A DNA stretch of 50,530 nucleotides, from positions 1-50,530 of the IMG/VR virus record IMGVR_UViG_3300044681_000650. One strand, given 5' to 3'. The position numbers and the translations under genes are program-made. The first letter of the stretch is position 1, and every line of letters begins with the position of its first letter. The notes beneath the pieces were generated by a model, which made no database searches, was not told the DNA's origin, and saw nothing but the letters and a program-made list of their open reading frames with translations. This document shows, piece after piece, positions 27,495 through 34,130 of this stretch. Source of the DNA: a virus.

Positions 27495-27539
27495 GGGAGG
27501 CGGGTGCGGTAACGCGGCAAAACCCGCACCCAACCTCCC
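27495..27539. terminator. Strong hairpin between convergent operons
   Basis: GGGAGG and GGGTGCGG pair with CCGCACCC and CCTCCC around a loop of about 14 bases: a long GC-rich stem between the plus-strand helicase and the minus-strand regulator gene. The T tract is short (GTTTGC), so it may act from both sides as a barrier. A second smaller hairpin (GTGGCGGC with GCCGCTAC) lies just beyond it, up to about 27594. Confidence 0.6.
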
Positions 27540-27611
27540 GTTTGCAGTGTGGCGGCCTGAAAGGCGGGGCATGACTCCCGTGCCGCTACCACCAGCTGCA
27601 CGCTGGGAAAC

Positions 27612-28055
27612 CTACTCGTTTTCTATCGTCCACACCAAACCTTTTGTCTCGGCTGGCGACTCGGGTTCACCCTCATCGTTGAACACAGGCGGGAGTGTGT
27701 GGACAACCTCCGCCGCAATCGGGCCAGTCGTGTAAGCCTCATGTCCCAGCCGATACTCGTTCTGCATCTTGCGTATGATGTCGATCATCAGCACACCGTA
27801 GCCGAGGCTGGGCTCGACCCGTTTGTCCGGGTCTTTGTTGATCCACCGGCAGATGTGCGGCGGGCGGATGTCCTTGTTAAGGATCTTGGACATGCGCCGA
27901 GCCAGCTCGGCAGCTGCGCCTCGGTGGTCGTTGATCCATGCGGCATACGGGCCGAGGGCGCAGTCGCTGAAGAACTTGGTGTTCTTGTCCACCTCCTTCA
28001 TGACCTGCTTGCGTTTGATCTTGATCAGCTTCTTGTCGTCGTCTTCGTAATACAT
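27612..28055 (-). CDS. Candidate helix-turn-helix regulator
   Basis: 147 residues. A Lys-rich N-terminus is followed by a compact helical region AWINDHRGAAAELARRMSKILNKDIRPPHICRWINKD at about 39-75, which has the spacing of a YdaS/Cro-like HTH (helix AAAELARRM, turn, recognition-like helix PPHICRWIN). The C-terminal half is helical, then a Pro/Glu-rich tail. It is the last gene of the minus-strand operon, where many phages keep regulators. It is a natural candidate to bind the repeated dyads found along this operon. DNA binding is inferred from pattern only. Confidence 0.55.
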   Translation of the reverse strand: MYYEDDDKKLIKIKRKQVMKEVDKNTKFFSDCALGPYAAWINDHRGAAAELARRMSKILNKDIRPPHICRWINKDPDKRVEPSLGYGVLMIDIIRKMQNEYRLGHEAYTTGPIAAEVVHTLPPVFNDEGEPESPAETKGLVWTIENE

Positions 28056-28057
28056 AT

Positions 28058-28255
28058 TCAGAGTCCTATCTTTTCAAACAGCGCAGCCAGCAAGGCGATG
28101 CCTCCCAGTATGGCTGTCATTGCGGTTATGCTGAACAGCAGAAACATCTGCTGTCCCTTTGGGTTTACTCGGGCTCCCTCTGCGTAGTCTCGTGCGGCAT
28201 AGTAGATCAGCAGCCCGACTGTTAGCCCGAACGATGCAGCGATTAGAATTACCAT
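28058..28255 (-). CDS. Small two-segment membrane protein
   Basis: 65 residues with hydrophobic segments at about 2-20 (VILIAASFGLTVGLLIYYA) and 36-60 (FLLFSITAMTAILGGIALLAALF), and a charged loop between (RDYAEGARVNPKG). The size fits small phage membrane toxins or superinfection-exclusion proteins; a holin role is less likely because another holin candidate lies in the late region. Its ATG is within the stop of the gene upstream (GGATCATGGTAA), so they are coupled. Confidence 0.6.
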   Translation of the reverse strand: MVILIAASFGLTVGLLIYYAARDYAEGARVNPKGQQMFLLFSITAMTAILGGIALLAALFEKIGL

Positions 28256-28680
28256 GATCCTTTATATCCGTTCTCCACCAGAGCCGAGCACAGGTTGGTG
28301 TGCGCCTCCTCGAGGTGGGCAATGGCATTGGCGATGCCTTTCACTGACTCAGGAGTGCGGTGCGCAGTGATCTCAACCAGCGCTTGGATTGCACCGGCTA
28401 GGTGCGACTCCGCATCGGCATAGGCAAACGCCTCATGAATCTCACTGCGAATCCGATCGGCAATCGTCTTCGAGTCGCTCTCCCACAGTTTGTTCGTATC
28501 GATATACGAGATCAGCGATGGCGTCTGGTTGTTCAGCGCCCTAACTACCGAGTCCATTTTGCTGTCAATGAGCCAAGAGGTCGGGCATTCGCTTATGCTC
28601 TTGAACTTATACCTCAACTCGATACCAACCATCTTCTTGTCCCAGTTCATGATGATGTCGTTGCACTCGTGCTTGTTCAT
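28249..28680 (-). CDS. Hypothetical helical protein
   Basis: 143 residues from ATG 28680 after AAAAAGGACAG. A mixed N-terminus (MVGIELRYKFKSISECPTSWLID) precedes a helical bundle (RIRSEIHEAFAYADAESHLAGAIQALVEITAHR). No family is recognised. Between it and the upstream gene lie a GC hairpin and one copy of the dyad repeat. Confidence 0.6.
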   Translation of the reverse strand: MNKHECNDIIMNWDKKMVGIELRYKFKSISECPTSWLIDSKMDSVVRALNNQTPSLISYIDTNKLWESDSKTIADRIRSEIHEAFAYADAESHLAGAIQALVEITAHRTPESVKGIANAIAHLEEAHTNLCSALVENGYKGSW

Positions 28681-28709
28681 GTTGTCTGTCCTTTTTGTTG
28701 TTGGTTGAA

Positions 28710-28734
28710 GGGGCAGGGGGTCGGACCCTGCCCC
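28710..28734. other. GC-rich hairpin between two genes
   Basis: GGGGCAGGG (28710-28718) pairs with CCCTGCCCC (28726-28734), a 9-bp perfect stem with a 7-base loop and no T tract. It lies between the dyad copy at 28735 and the ribosome site of the next gene and may attenuate transcription or stabilise processed mRNA ends. Confidence 0.6.
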
Positions 28735-28751
28735 AGTTTGGTTACTGAACT
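28735..28751 (-). promoter_or_regulatory. Dyad repeat copy 1 (operator-like)
   Basis: AGTTTGGTTACTGAACT on the plus strand: one change from the family consensus AGTTCRGTTAYYGAACT. It overlaps the stop codon of the DUF932 gene and precedes the gene at 28249-28680. Confidence 0.75.
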
Positions 28752-29865
28752 ACATCTTGACCTGATCCATCACCTTGCCAGCACGGGCCTGAAGATCAGC
28801 CCGGGCATCAGCCCACTCCAGCAGGCGGGCTGAGGCCGTGATGCCCTGCACCAGATCCCACACCGTCTCGCACTTGCCCTCCTCTGCTGTGGCGAAGCGG
28901 ACGGCATCCTTGATCTCCATCTTGGTGAAGCGGTGACCCCGCTTGGTCAGCCAGTTGTGGATCGTCCGCCAGTATTCCACGGGCGCACCGTCCTTGGTCT
29001 CGTGGGCGGGCAGCTGGCTGCTGGAAGCAGCCTGCACATGCTCGATCAGCGGCTGGTCACTGGCAGTGACGAACTGTTGCAGCCTGCCGATCGCCTCGGT
29101 GTCGAACCTGCTCGGCCCACCCGAGGTATGACGAATCATCAGCCGCTCCATGTCCTTCATCCCCATGATCAGCCCGTTGCTGCACACGCTGTTGAAGAGG
29201 AAGGTCGAGAGGCCGAAGGCTTTGCTGCCCACCTCCGAGTTGTAGACGATGAAGCCACGGTGCAACTGCGCCCTGCCATGGATGTCGATGCGCCTTGTCA
29301 TGTCCGCCATGAACATGAAGACGTTGCGGTCACTGGCGAAGAGGCCGCCGCTGCCCACAGGTGTGAACTGCCCACTCGTGTGGTCCATGATCCTGCGCAC
29401 AGCATCCACCACCTCGGCATCCCATATCCTGCCGTAGGTAGGGGAGGTCACAGCCTGCAACCTGCCATGCTCATCGCCAGTGTCCACTGTCATGAACTTG
29501 GCACCGAGGTCATCGCCTGCCAGCTTGGCAAGGCCATGGTTCAGGTTGTCCCTGACGAGTTGAGCGGGGAGATCCCGCAGGTAGTTGGCTGGTGCCCCGA
29601 CACGCTGCGCCATCTGGCCAAAGGCCCAGTGTGTTGGCCTGACAGGATCGATCGAGGAGTTGATGACGATGTCCTGATACGTGCCCTCGTCTCCCTCGAC
29701 ATCAATCACCTCGACACGGGTGCGGTTGATGTCGATGTCGATCGCACGGGAGGACATCCTGCGCTGATGCACCTCGGCATACATGCCGTCAAGGGACGAG
29801 AAGCTCTGGTCACGATGACGGTTGCGGAAGCCAGCACGGAAGTTGTTGATGTTGATAGCGGTCAT
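28750..29865 (-). CDS. DUF932 phage/plasmid-type protein
   Basis: 371 residues from ATG 29865 after AACAACAGAAAGG. Typical features of the DUF932 family are visible: a start-proximal polar segment, then HWAFGQMAQRVGAPANYLRDLP (about 80-101), AVTSPTYGRIWDAEVV (about 137-152), RGFIVYNSEVGSKAFGLSTFLFNSVCSNGLIMG (about 203-235). Members occur on many plasmids and phages, usually in early or accessory regions. The function is not settled. A dyad copy lies at 29889. A long open frame antisense to this gene is a base-composition shadow. Confidence 0.85.
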   Translation of the reverse strand: MTAININNFRAGFRNRHRDQSFSSLDGMYAEVHQRRMSSRAIDIDINRTRVEVIDVEGDEGTYQDIVINSSIDPVRPTHWAFGQMAQRVGAPANYLRDLPAQLVRDNLNHGLAKLAGDDLGAKFMTVDTGDEHGRLQAVTSPTYGRIWDAEVVDAVRRIMDHTSGQFTPVGSGGLFASDRNVFMFMADMTRRIDIHGRAQLHRGFIVYNSEVGSKAFGLSTFLFNSVCSNGLIMGMKDMERLMIRHTSGGPSRFDTEAIGRLQQFVTASDQPLIEHVQAASSSQLPAHETKDGAPVEYWRTIHNWLTKRGHRFTKMEIKDAVRFATAEEGKCETVWDLVQGITASARLLEWADARADLQARAGKVMDQVKM

Positions 29866-29888
29866 TGTTCTGCCTTTCTGTTGTTGTG

Positions 29889-29905
29889 AGTTCAGTTGTT
29901 GAACT
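29889..29905 (-). promoter_or_regulatory. Dyad repeat copy 2
   Basis: AGTTCAGTTGTTGAACT: arms AGTTC and GAACT intact. It stands 23 bp upstream of the DUF932 start, with the conserved AACAACAGAAAGG block between. Confidence 0.85.
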
Positions 29906-29937
29906 CGGTTTACTCTGGCGGGATTGCCAGACTTGGA

Positions 29938-29954
29938 GGCAGGCAGCGCCTGCC
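29938..29954. other. Intercistronic hairpin
   Basis: GGCAGGC-AGC-GCCTGCC, a compact 7-bp stem with a 3-base loop, in the gap after the gene at 29966-30172 and before the dyad. A further small stem (CTGGC with GCCAG) lies just beside it. Confidence 0.6.
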
Positions 29955-29965
29955 CCCAGTGTCTA

Positions 29966-30172
29966 TCAATCCTTCTTCAGTTGTCGCTTGAGCCCTGAGC
30001 CGATCAGGAATCCCTCAGTCCAAGCCTTGGCCTGACTGAGTGGCATCCAGATCGACATGCTCTTGCCCTTCCACATGAACCTGAGCTTGCTGGCCTGTTG
30101 TTCGATCTCGATCTTCATCCCGAGGATGTTGAACAGGCGGACAGTCTTCTTGATGTCTTGGAGGTCACCCAT
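29966..30172 (-). CDS. Small hypothetical protein
   Basis: 68 residues. The ATG overlaps the stop of the gene upstream (ATGA). Mixed alpha/beta with a helix-strand pattern (RLFNILGMKIEIEQQASKLRFMWKGKSMSIWMP) and a basic tail. No family is recognised. Co-translated with the 251-aa acidic protein before it, which it may bind. Confidence 0.65.
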   Translation of the reverse strand: MGDLQDIKKTVRLFNILGMKIEIEQQASKLRFMWKGKSMSIWMPLSQAKAWTEGFLIGSGLKRQLKKD

Positions 30173-30927
30173 CAGATCTGCTCCTTTCGGGCAATCTCAG
30201 CGAACTTGTTGGCCATGTTGCTGAGGAGGTCGCTGATCTCCTGAGCGCGGTAGGCGATGTCACGTGCCATGTCGTGGGTGTGGGACTCGATCTTGCTGAG
30301 CCTGTCTTGGACATCGACCAGCTTCCTGCCGAGTCCCTCGATCCCCTGCCACAGGGCATCCTCCTTCTCCAGCCTGACGTCCCGGCACACGTCCAGCACA
30401 TATTGCTTCAGCCCCGTGATGTCATCCGGCAGGATGGGCTTGTTGTCAGCCGGAGCATTCACTATCTGCTCGTCGATGATGTCGCGCAGCCACTTCTCAT
30501 TGTCGTGCTTGTCGAAGTAGTCGACGATGGCTTGGTCAACCATCGGGCTGATGACTTCATCGAGCATTGGCTCGAGCACCTCATGCCAGTTGGTGTTGCA
30601 GACCTCGTCCTTGATAGCCTCATCCAAACCGAGGATGTCACCGGCATTCACCTCGTGTGCTGAGAGGTGCTCTCGCACTGCCTCGTCGATGGCATCGGCC
30701 ATGCCCATGGCGTCCACATCCATCTCCGACATGGCATCTGAGATATGCTCCCTCAGGTCCATGCCATCGAGCGAGGCTTCGACCTGATCCTCGACCTGTG
30801 CTTTGAGATGGACATCGGTCAGAGCAGTGGTGATGCGCTTCTCGATGTCGGCCTTGATTGTGGCCATGAAGTCCTCATTGCCGAGGATTCCGGATACGAT
30901 CGCCGATGTGATGATGTTGTCGTTCAT
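30172..30927 (-). CDS. Large acidic helical protein
   Basis: 251 residues from ATG 30927, after AACAGAAAGGTAGATAGC (an upstream GTG-type start gives 20 more residues but lacks this site). Rich in Asp and Glu and almost fully helical, with repeated D-A/M-D motifs (HISDAMSEMDVDAMGMADAIDEAVREHL). A coiled-coil-like C-terminus (QDRLSKIESHTHDMARDIAYRAQEISDLL). The look is that of a DNA-mimic or a scaffold-like binder of a basic host protein, a common theme of anti-defence factors. This is speculative. Confidence 0.65.
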   Translation of the reverse strand: MNDNIITSAIVSGILGNEDFMATIKADIEKRITTALTDVHLKAQVEDQVEASLDGMDLREHISDAMSEMDVDAMGMADAIDEAVREHLSAHEVNAGDILGLDEAIKDEVCNTNWHEVLEPMLDEVISPMVDQAIVDYFDKHDNEKWLRDIIDEQIVNAPADNKPILPDDITGLKQYVLDVCRDVRLEKEDALWQGIEGLGRKLVDVQDRLSKIESHTHDMARDIAYRAQEISDLLSNMANKFAEIARKEQI

Positions 30928-30947
30928 GCTATCTACCTTTCTGTTGT

Positions 30948-30964
30948 AGTTCAGTTTCTGAACT
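30948..30964 (-). promoter_or_regulatory. Dyad repeat copy 3
   Basis: AGTTCAGTTTCTGAACT. It stands 20 bp upstream of the ATG at 30927 with AACAGAAAGG between. Confidence 0.85.
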
Positions 30965-30990
30965 GGTTGCCTTGGCGTTATTGCCAAGCC

Positions 30991-31026
30991 TCACCATACC
31001 TTATCAGATATGGTGACGCTTGTCAA
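30991..31026 (-). promoter_or_regulatory. Candidate sigma-70-type promoter overlapped by an inverted repeat
   Basis: On the minus strand TTGACA (31026-31021), 17 bp, then TAAGGT (31003-30998). The -35 is perfect and the -10 is weak. A hyphenated palindrome TCACCATA-N10-TATGGTGA (30991-31016) spans the spacer and -10 box, where a repressor could block polymerase. It lies between the GP88-like gene and the acidic protein gene, about 65 bp upstream of the latter. Confidence 0.5.
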
Positions 31027-31045
31027 CACTTAAGATTACACAGCA

Positions 31046-31708
31046 TTACAGCTGGATTACAAATCCTGACGTGTCCTGCTTGGCCTTGCCCTTCGGGGTC
31101 AGGCCGACGATGACTGGGGTAGGGTCTTGGAACCTGACGTCTGAGTCGTCGCCGTTGATAACCCTGTAACCCTTGTATTTCTTGGGCACTGTCGAGAACA
31201 CGGCGGCCACGTTCTTCCCCGCAGCCAGCACCTTCTCGCATGTTTCCCAGTTCGACTCTGACCTACTGAACGTGAGCCAGTAGTTGGGCAGGCGATTGGC
31301 GAGGACACGGGCTGCACTCTTGGTGTAGTCGTAGAACTGCAACTCCGGAAAGTGCTTGATGACTCTGCGCCAGCTGATGTCCGAGGTTCCGTTGAGCCTG
31401 ACCGCAGGCTTGAATCCCTTGCGCTCAGTAGAGATCCGGAACCTCGACAGCTCGACGTAGAGCTGATCCATGAATCCATCACGGTCATCGTGATAGAACT
31501 TGGTCCGATTGATACGTGCCTGCTGCACGTTGTTGAAGCTCCCGCGTCCTGCCGTATACAGGCAGGCTGTGCGGCATCCATCCGATGCCCACGGGCAGAC
31601 GTTCAATCCCGCAATATCTGCCGGTGCGAGATATAAGATGGCCGTCTTGACGCCCAGCTTCTCACCCTTCACCGTCTTAACGTCATTCTCTACACTAAGT
31701 AGTGTCAT
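31046..31708 (-). CDS. GP88-like phage protein
   Basis: 220 residues from ATG 31708, chosen for CAGAAAGGAG just before it. The pattern LAPADIAGLNVCPWASDGCRTACLYTAGRGSFNNVQQARI at about 27-66 is the signature stretch of the phage protein family first named from mycobacteriophage gp88: close Cys residues (CP.AS.GC...CLY), then AGRG. The C-terminal half has WRRVIKHFPELQFYDYTKS and further conserved-looking strands. The Cys group suggests a metal or Fe-S site. The function of the family is unknown to me. A dyad copy lies at 31722. Confidence 0.75.
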   Translation of the reverse strand: MTLLSVENDVKTVKGEKLGVKTAILYLAPADIAGLNVCPWASDGCRTACLYTAGRGSFNNVQQARINRTKFYHDDRDGFMDQLYVELSRFRISTERKGFKPAVRLNGTSDISWRRVIKHFPELQFYDYTKSAARVLANRLPNYWLTFSRSESNWETCEKVLAAGKNVAAVFSTVPKKYKGYRVINGDDSDVRFQDPTPVIVGLTPKGKAKQDTSGFVIQL

Positions 31709-31721
31709 GCTGCTCCTTTCT

Positions 31722-31738
31722 GGTTCGGTTACTGAACT
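31722..31738 (-). promoter_or_regulatory. Dyad repeat copy 4
   Basis: GGTTCGGTTACTGAACT; only the first base differs from consensus. It touches the stop codon of the upstream gene and stands 13 bp before the ATG at 31708. Confidence 0.8.
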
Positions 31739-32045
31739 ACACGCAATGGCATCCGCAGCCATGCGGACACATCCATAGATTGTATCCTCCATTGTCGCAG
31801 GTTCGGGCTTCACTTGCCCAATCCCAGATCATGTCTGCCACGACATCCTTGCCGTCACGCATGATCTGTCTGGCTTCTCGTCGAGCCATGACGTATCGGT
31901 TATGCGTCCAGCCCATGTCTTCCTCGTCTCGGAAGTGCATCAGCCATTCTGCGTAGATGTCTGCCAGTTTACGCACCCCCATCTTGTGGAGGTCGGCATA
32001 CGCCTTGTCGTATGCCTCCTGACTATGACTCCATTGCCATGCCAT
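31737..32045 (-). CDS. Small Trp- and Cys-rich protein
   Basis: 102 residues from ATG 32045 after AACAGAAAGGAAC. Helical and polar, with six Trp residues and a Cys/His tail (CDNGGYNLWMCPHGCGCHC), which looks metal-binding. No family is recognised. Confidence 0.65.
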   Translation of the reverse strand: MAWQWSHSQEAYDKAYADLHKMGVRKLADIYAEWLMHFRDEEDMGWTHNRYVMARREARQIMRDGKDVVADMIWDWASEARTCDNGGYNLWMCPHGCGCHCV

Positions 32046-32062
32046 ACTGTTCCTTTCTGTTG

Positions 32063-32079
32063 AGTTCGGTTACTGAACT
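32063..32079 (-). promoter_or_regulatory. Dyad repeat copy 5
   Basis: AGTTCGGTTACTGAACT, the closest copy to the consensus. It stands 17 bp upstream of the ATG at 32045 and partly covers the end of the upstream gene's stop region. Confidence 0.85.
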
Positions 32080-32282
32080 GTCACTTCGACGTAGTCGTCG
32101 CCAATAGTGACGGGCAGTTTGCCCGTCAAAGCCTTGATGATAGTGGGTCGTGTCCACTGTGGGTGAGGCCATGACTGCATGACCTTGACGATCTGCTCTT
32201 TCGAGCTGGGATACATGGCCACTGCCCACCGCCAAAGGCCGGGGGCGTGAATCATGGGGGCGGAGGTGAGTCTGATCTTCAT
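32070..32282 (-). CDS. Small hypothetical protein
   Basis: 70 residues; ATG overlaps the stop of the upstream gene (ATGA). Sequence MKIRLTSAPMIHAPGLWRWA then a helical middle and a beta end (LTGKLPVTIGDDYVEVTVQ). No recognised domain. Its coupling to the 59-residue gene upstream suggests a pair of partner proteins. Confidence 0.6.
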   Translation of the reverse strand: MKIRLTSAPMIHAPGLWRWAVAMYPSSKEQIVKVMQSWPHPQWTRPTIIKALTGKLPVTIGDDYVEVTVQ

Positions 32283-32458
32283 AGTTCCTCCTGCACTTTG
32301 GATGCTGCGTTGTCCGCAACGGACAAGGCGTTGCGAAGTTTCACTGCCCTGATCTCAAGGTCAGGGTCCATGTCGTGATCTGTATCCAGCATTAGCTGGA
32401 GCTTTGCCCACACCTCATACATGTGGTCCCTCAGGCTTCGGATCTCTTCTACTTTCAT
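32279..32458 (-). CDS. Small helical hypothetical protein
   Basis: 59 residues from ATG 32458 after AAACGAAAGGACAGC. Two helices with heptad-like spacing (EEIRSLRDHMYEVWAKLQLML and LEIRAVKLRNALSVADNAASKVQEEL). Probably a helical hairpin that dimerises or binds a partner. Function unknown. Confidence 0.6.
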   Translation of the reverse strand: MKVEEIRSLRDHMYEVWAKLQLMLDTDHDMDPDLEIRAVKLRNALSVADNAASKVQEEL

Positions 32459-32474
32459 GCTGTCCTTTCGTTTG

Positions 32475-32491
32475 AGTTCGGTAACCGAACT
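32475..32491 (-). promoter_or_regulatory. Dyad repeat copy 6 (perfect palindrome)
   Basis: AGTTCGGTAACCGAACT: eight-base arms around a single central base, the best dyad of the set. It stands 16 bp upstream of the ATG at 32458. Confidence 0.9.
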
Positions 32492-32512
32492 CTCTGACCT
32501 ATGGCCAGACTG

Positions 32513-32539
32513 CACACCTCACCTGTCACATGAGGTGTG
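32513..32539. other. Intercistronic hairpin
   Basis: CACACCTCA pairs perfectly with TGAGGTGTG across nine bases. It lies between two genes, upstream of dyad copy 6. Confidence 0.65.
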
Positions 32540-32547
32540 ATGTCTGA

Positions 32548-32913
32548 TCACTGCCGCTCCCGCAGGATCTCTCTTTCCGCCGCCGCAATGGCGGACAGGA
32601 CCGTGTCCCTCTCCCGCTGGGCGTGCTCACGCTCCGCCTGAGCATCCATTCGTGCGGCATCTGCTGCCGCGAGCTCGACCTTGGCGCGGCGCAAGATGCG
32701 CTCGGCCTCGGCCTCCGCCGCCGAGATTATCCACTTGGCCTGTTCTTCGGCCGCGCTGATGCTGTCTCGGATGGTCTGCATCGGGATGTGATCGGACTTC
32801 AGATCCCGCTCAACCTGCGGACAGATCTGGAGCAGCCACTCTCCTATGTAGCTGCCCGTCCCCAACTCGGACGCGAATTTATAGAGTGCGTCCAACTCTT
32901 CTGCTTTGGTCAT
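32548..32913 (-). CDS. Coiled-coil hypothetical protein
   Basis: 121 residues from ATG 32913 after AACAGAAAGGTCAGC. Residues 45-121 are a long Ala/Glu/Arg helix (SAAEEQAKWIISAAEAEAERILRRAKVELAAADAARMDA), almost certainly a coiled coil. It resembles the stalk-like helices of ATP-synthase b or phage assembly factors by composition only. Function unknown. Confidence 0.65.
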   Translation of the reverse strand: MTKAEELDALYKFASELGTGSYIGEWLLQICPQVERDLKSDHIPMQTIRDSISAAEEQAKWIISAAEAEAERILRRAKVELAAADAARMDAQAEREHAQRERDTVLSAIAAAEREILRERQ

Positions 32914-32932
32914 GCTGACCTTTCTGTTCTCC

Positions 32933-32949
32933 AGTTCAGTTATCGAACT
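32933..32949 (-). promoter_or_regulatory. Dyad repeat copy 7
   Basis: AGTTCAGTTATCGAACT, extended to CAGTTC-N7-GAACTG at 32932-32950. It stands 19 bp upstream of the ATG at 32913. Confidence 0.85.
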
Positions 32950-32973
32950 GGACCCTGCCGACAGGCAGACCAC

Positions 32974-33001
32974 ACCCCTCGACCTGATTGGGGAGGGGTG
33001 G
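32974..33001. other. Hairpin between two dyad copies
   Basis: CACCCCTC pairs with GAGGGGTG over a 12-base loop, in the 65-bp gap between dyad copies 7 and 8. Confidence 0.6.
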
Positions 33002-33015
33002 CGTCTAACGGTGGG

Positions 33016-33032
33016 AGTTCGGTTTCCGAACT
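33016..33032 (-). promoter_or_regulatory. Dyad repeat copy 8
   Basis: AGTTCGGTTTCCGAACT; seven-base arms. It overlaps the stop codon of the gene at 33031-33399 and lies 67 bp before copy 7, so this gap has two copies. Confidence 0.85.
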
Positions 33033-33399
33033 AGTCTTGCTTGCCGCTCAGCTTCCAAGCTGCCAAGAGAACACTACGGGCTTTTTCCCCATACTCCTCC
33101 ACCGCGAATTGGAGGAGCTCCTCCGCGAGACCAGCCAGCTCCGCATCGGGCTGGCGACCTCCTTTCTTGTCTTTGGCCTCCGTAGGCCAGACCTCGTTCA
33201 AGTAAGAGAACATAGCCGTGCGTCCAAAGACGCCAGACTCCATCCACCCTTTTAGGACGCCCAACGCGTCCTGCCGACTCACCCCGTTGTCTCGAAGCTC
33301 GATCAGAATCGAGCAAACCTTGACGCGTGCCTTTTCGGCAGACTTAACCGCCGATAGTGCCTTGGCCCACAACCCGTTCACCTTGTCGTTCGTTGTCAT
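33031..33399 (-). CDS. Hypothetical protein, first gene of the minus-strand accessory operon
   Basis: 122 residues from ATG 33399 after CAACGGAAAGGATAG. Helical and basic/acidic mixed (KALSAVKSAEKARVKVCSILIELRDNGVSRQDALGVLKGWMESGVFGRTAMFSYLNEVWP), a pattern like small DNA-binding or adaptor proteins; FGRTAMFSYLNEVWP could be a recognition-helix region. Being the first gene, it is the most strongly expressed candidate of this operon. No family is recognised. Confidence 0.6.
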   Translation of the reverse strand: MTTNDKVNGLWAKALSAVKSAEKARVKVCSILIELRDNGVSRQDALGVLKGWMESGVFGRTAMFSYLNEVWPTEAKDKKGGRQPDAELAGLAEELLQFAVEEYGEKARSVLLAAWKLSGKQD

Positions 33400-33422
33400 A
33401 CTATCCTTTCCGTTGTTTGAGC

Positions 33423-33439
33423 AGTTCGGTTATCGAACT
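33423..33439 (-). promoter_or_regulatory. Dyad repeat copy 9 (operon-proximal)
   Basis: AGTTCGGTTATCGAACT, extended to CAGTTC-N7-GAACTG at 33422-33440. It stands 23 bp before the ATG of the first operon gene. Confidence 0.85.
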
Positions 33440-33865
33440 GCCCCCAGTGTTGAACACTGATTGCCGCCCACTAGCCAAGCCAATGGGCGGGGTCAATGTT
33501 CACCCCGACACGATGTCTTCCAAATGTGTCCCTATAGAGCCATGCTTTACATCCTTCTGACGCCCACCAAGAGTTGCCAACCCCCCAGAGAGCCGTTCTA
33601 GACTGCATGTCTTAGCCGTCTAGCCGTTCGTTAGTCCGGACTAGGCCGTGCATCCATCCTTAGTCAGGCTCACTTCAGAGGTGAGTTGCTCCCAACCAAG
33701 CTTTCCGCATTCAGATTTCAAAGATCACCCAGCCCCGACCAGCTCCCGCTTCCCTCGTTGACCCGCTGTCAACTGTCAACACTTTACCACGGATGGGTAG
33801 ATTGTCTAGAGGTTATTTTCCACCGATGGTAACCAGCAGTAGCTAAGTGGTTGATACTGAATAGG

Positions 33866-33968
33866 TTAAGTGGGGCAAAAAAAGTTTGGAAAGGAGGGGG
33901 AAAAGGGCCGGAAAAGTGGGGTGGGAAGTGGGGCCAGACGGGATGGGTTCGAAGCGTTGGGTGGGGTG
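33866..33968 (+). other. Polypurine, G-run-rich tract
   Basis: About 100 bases made almost only of A and G on the plus strand with repeated runs of three to five G. It could form a G-quadruplex or a triplex and make strong strand asymmetry, as found at some origins. Confidence 0.65.
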
Positions 33969-33993
33969 TTACGTATGGATTGAATCGTAACAC
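33966..33993. repeat. Inverted repeat GTGTTACG-N12-CGTAACAC, copy 1
   Basis: Arms at 33966-33973 and 33986-33993, exactly 12 bases apart. The same 8-bp arms with the same spacing recur at 34448-34475 although the spacers differ, so the arms are conserved, as in a protein-binding site. Confidence 0.8.
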
Positions 33994-34130
33994 CGGCTCA
34001 CCCAACCCGTTGCCCACCAACTACTTACAGAACATGGCACCCACCGTATCCACCCCCAGATCTACCCCGCCCCATCCTTCATCCGGGTTCGGCCCAGATC
34101 TGGAGTCGAGGTTTGGCCAATTCGGGCCTT

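Noticed and set aside
26219-27601. 460-codon minus-strand frame opposite the SNF2 helicase
   Set aside because: Same reason: shadow of a GC-rich coding strand; it also runs through the strong hairpin at 27495.
28058-28255. Holin call for the 65-residue membrane protein
   Set aside because: Size and topology fit, but it lies at the end of the accessory operon far from the lysis-like cassette at 414-1538. Left as a membrane protein of unknown role.
28933-29889. 318-codon plus-strand frame opposite the DUF932 gene
   Set aside because: The minus-strand product shows clear family features; the plus-strand product does not. Treated as a composition shadow.
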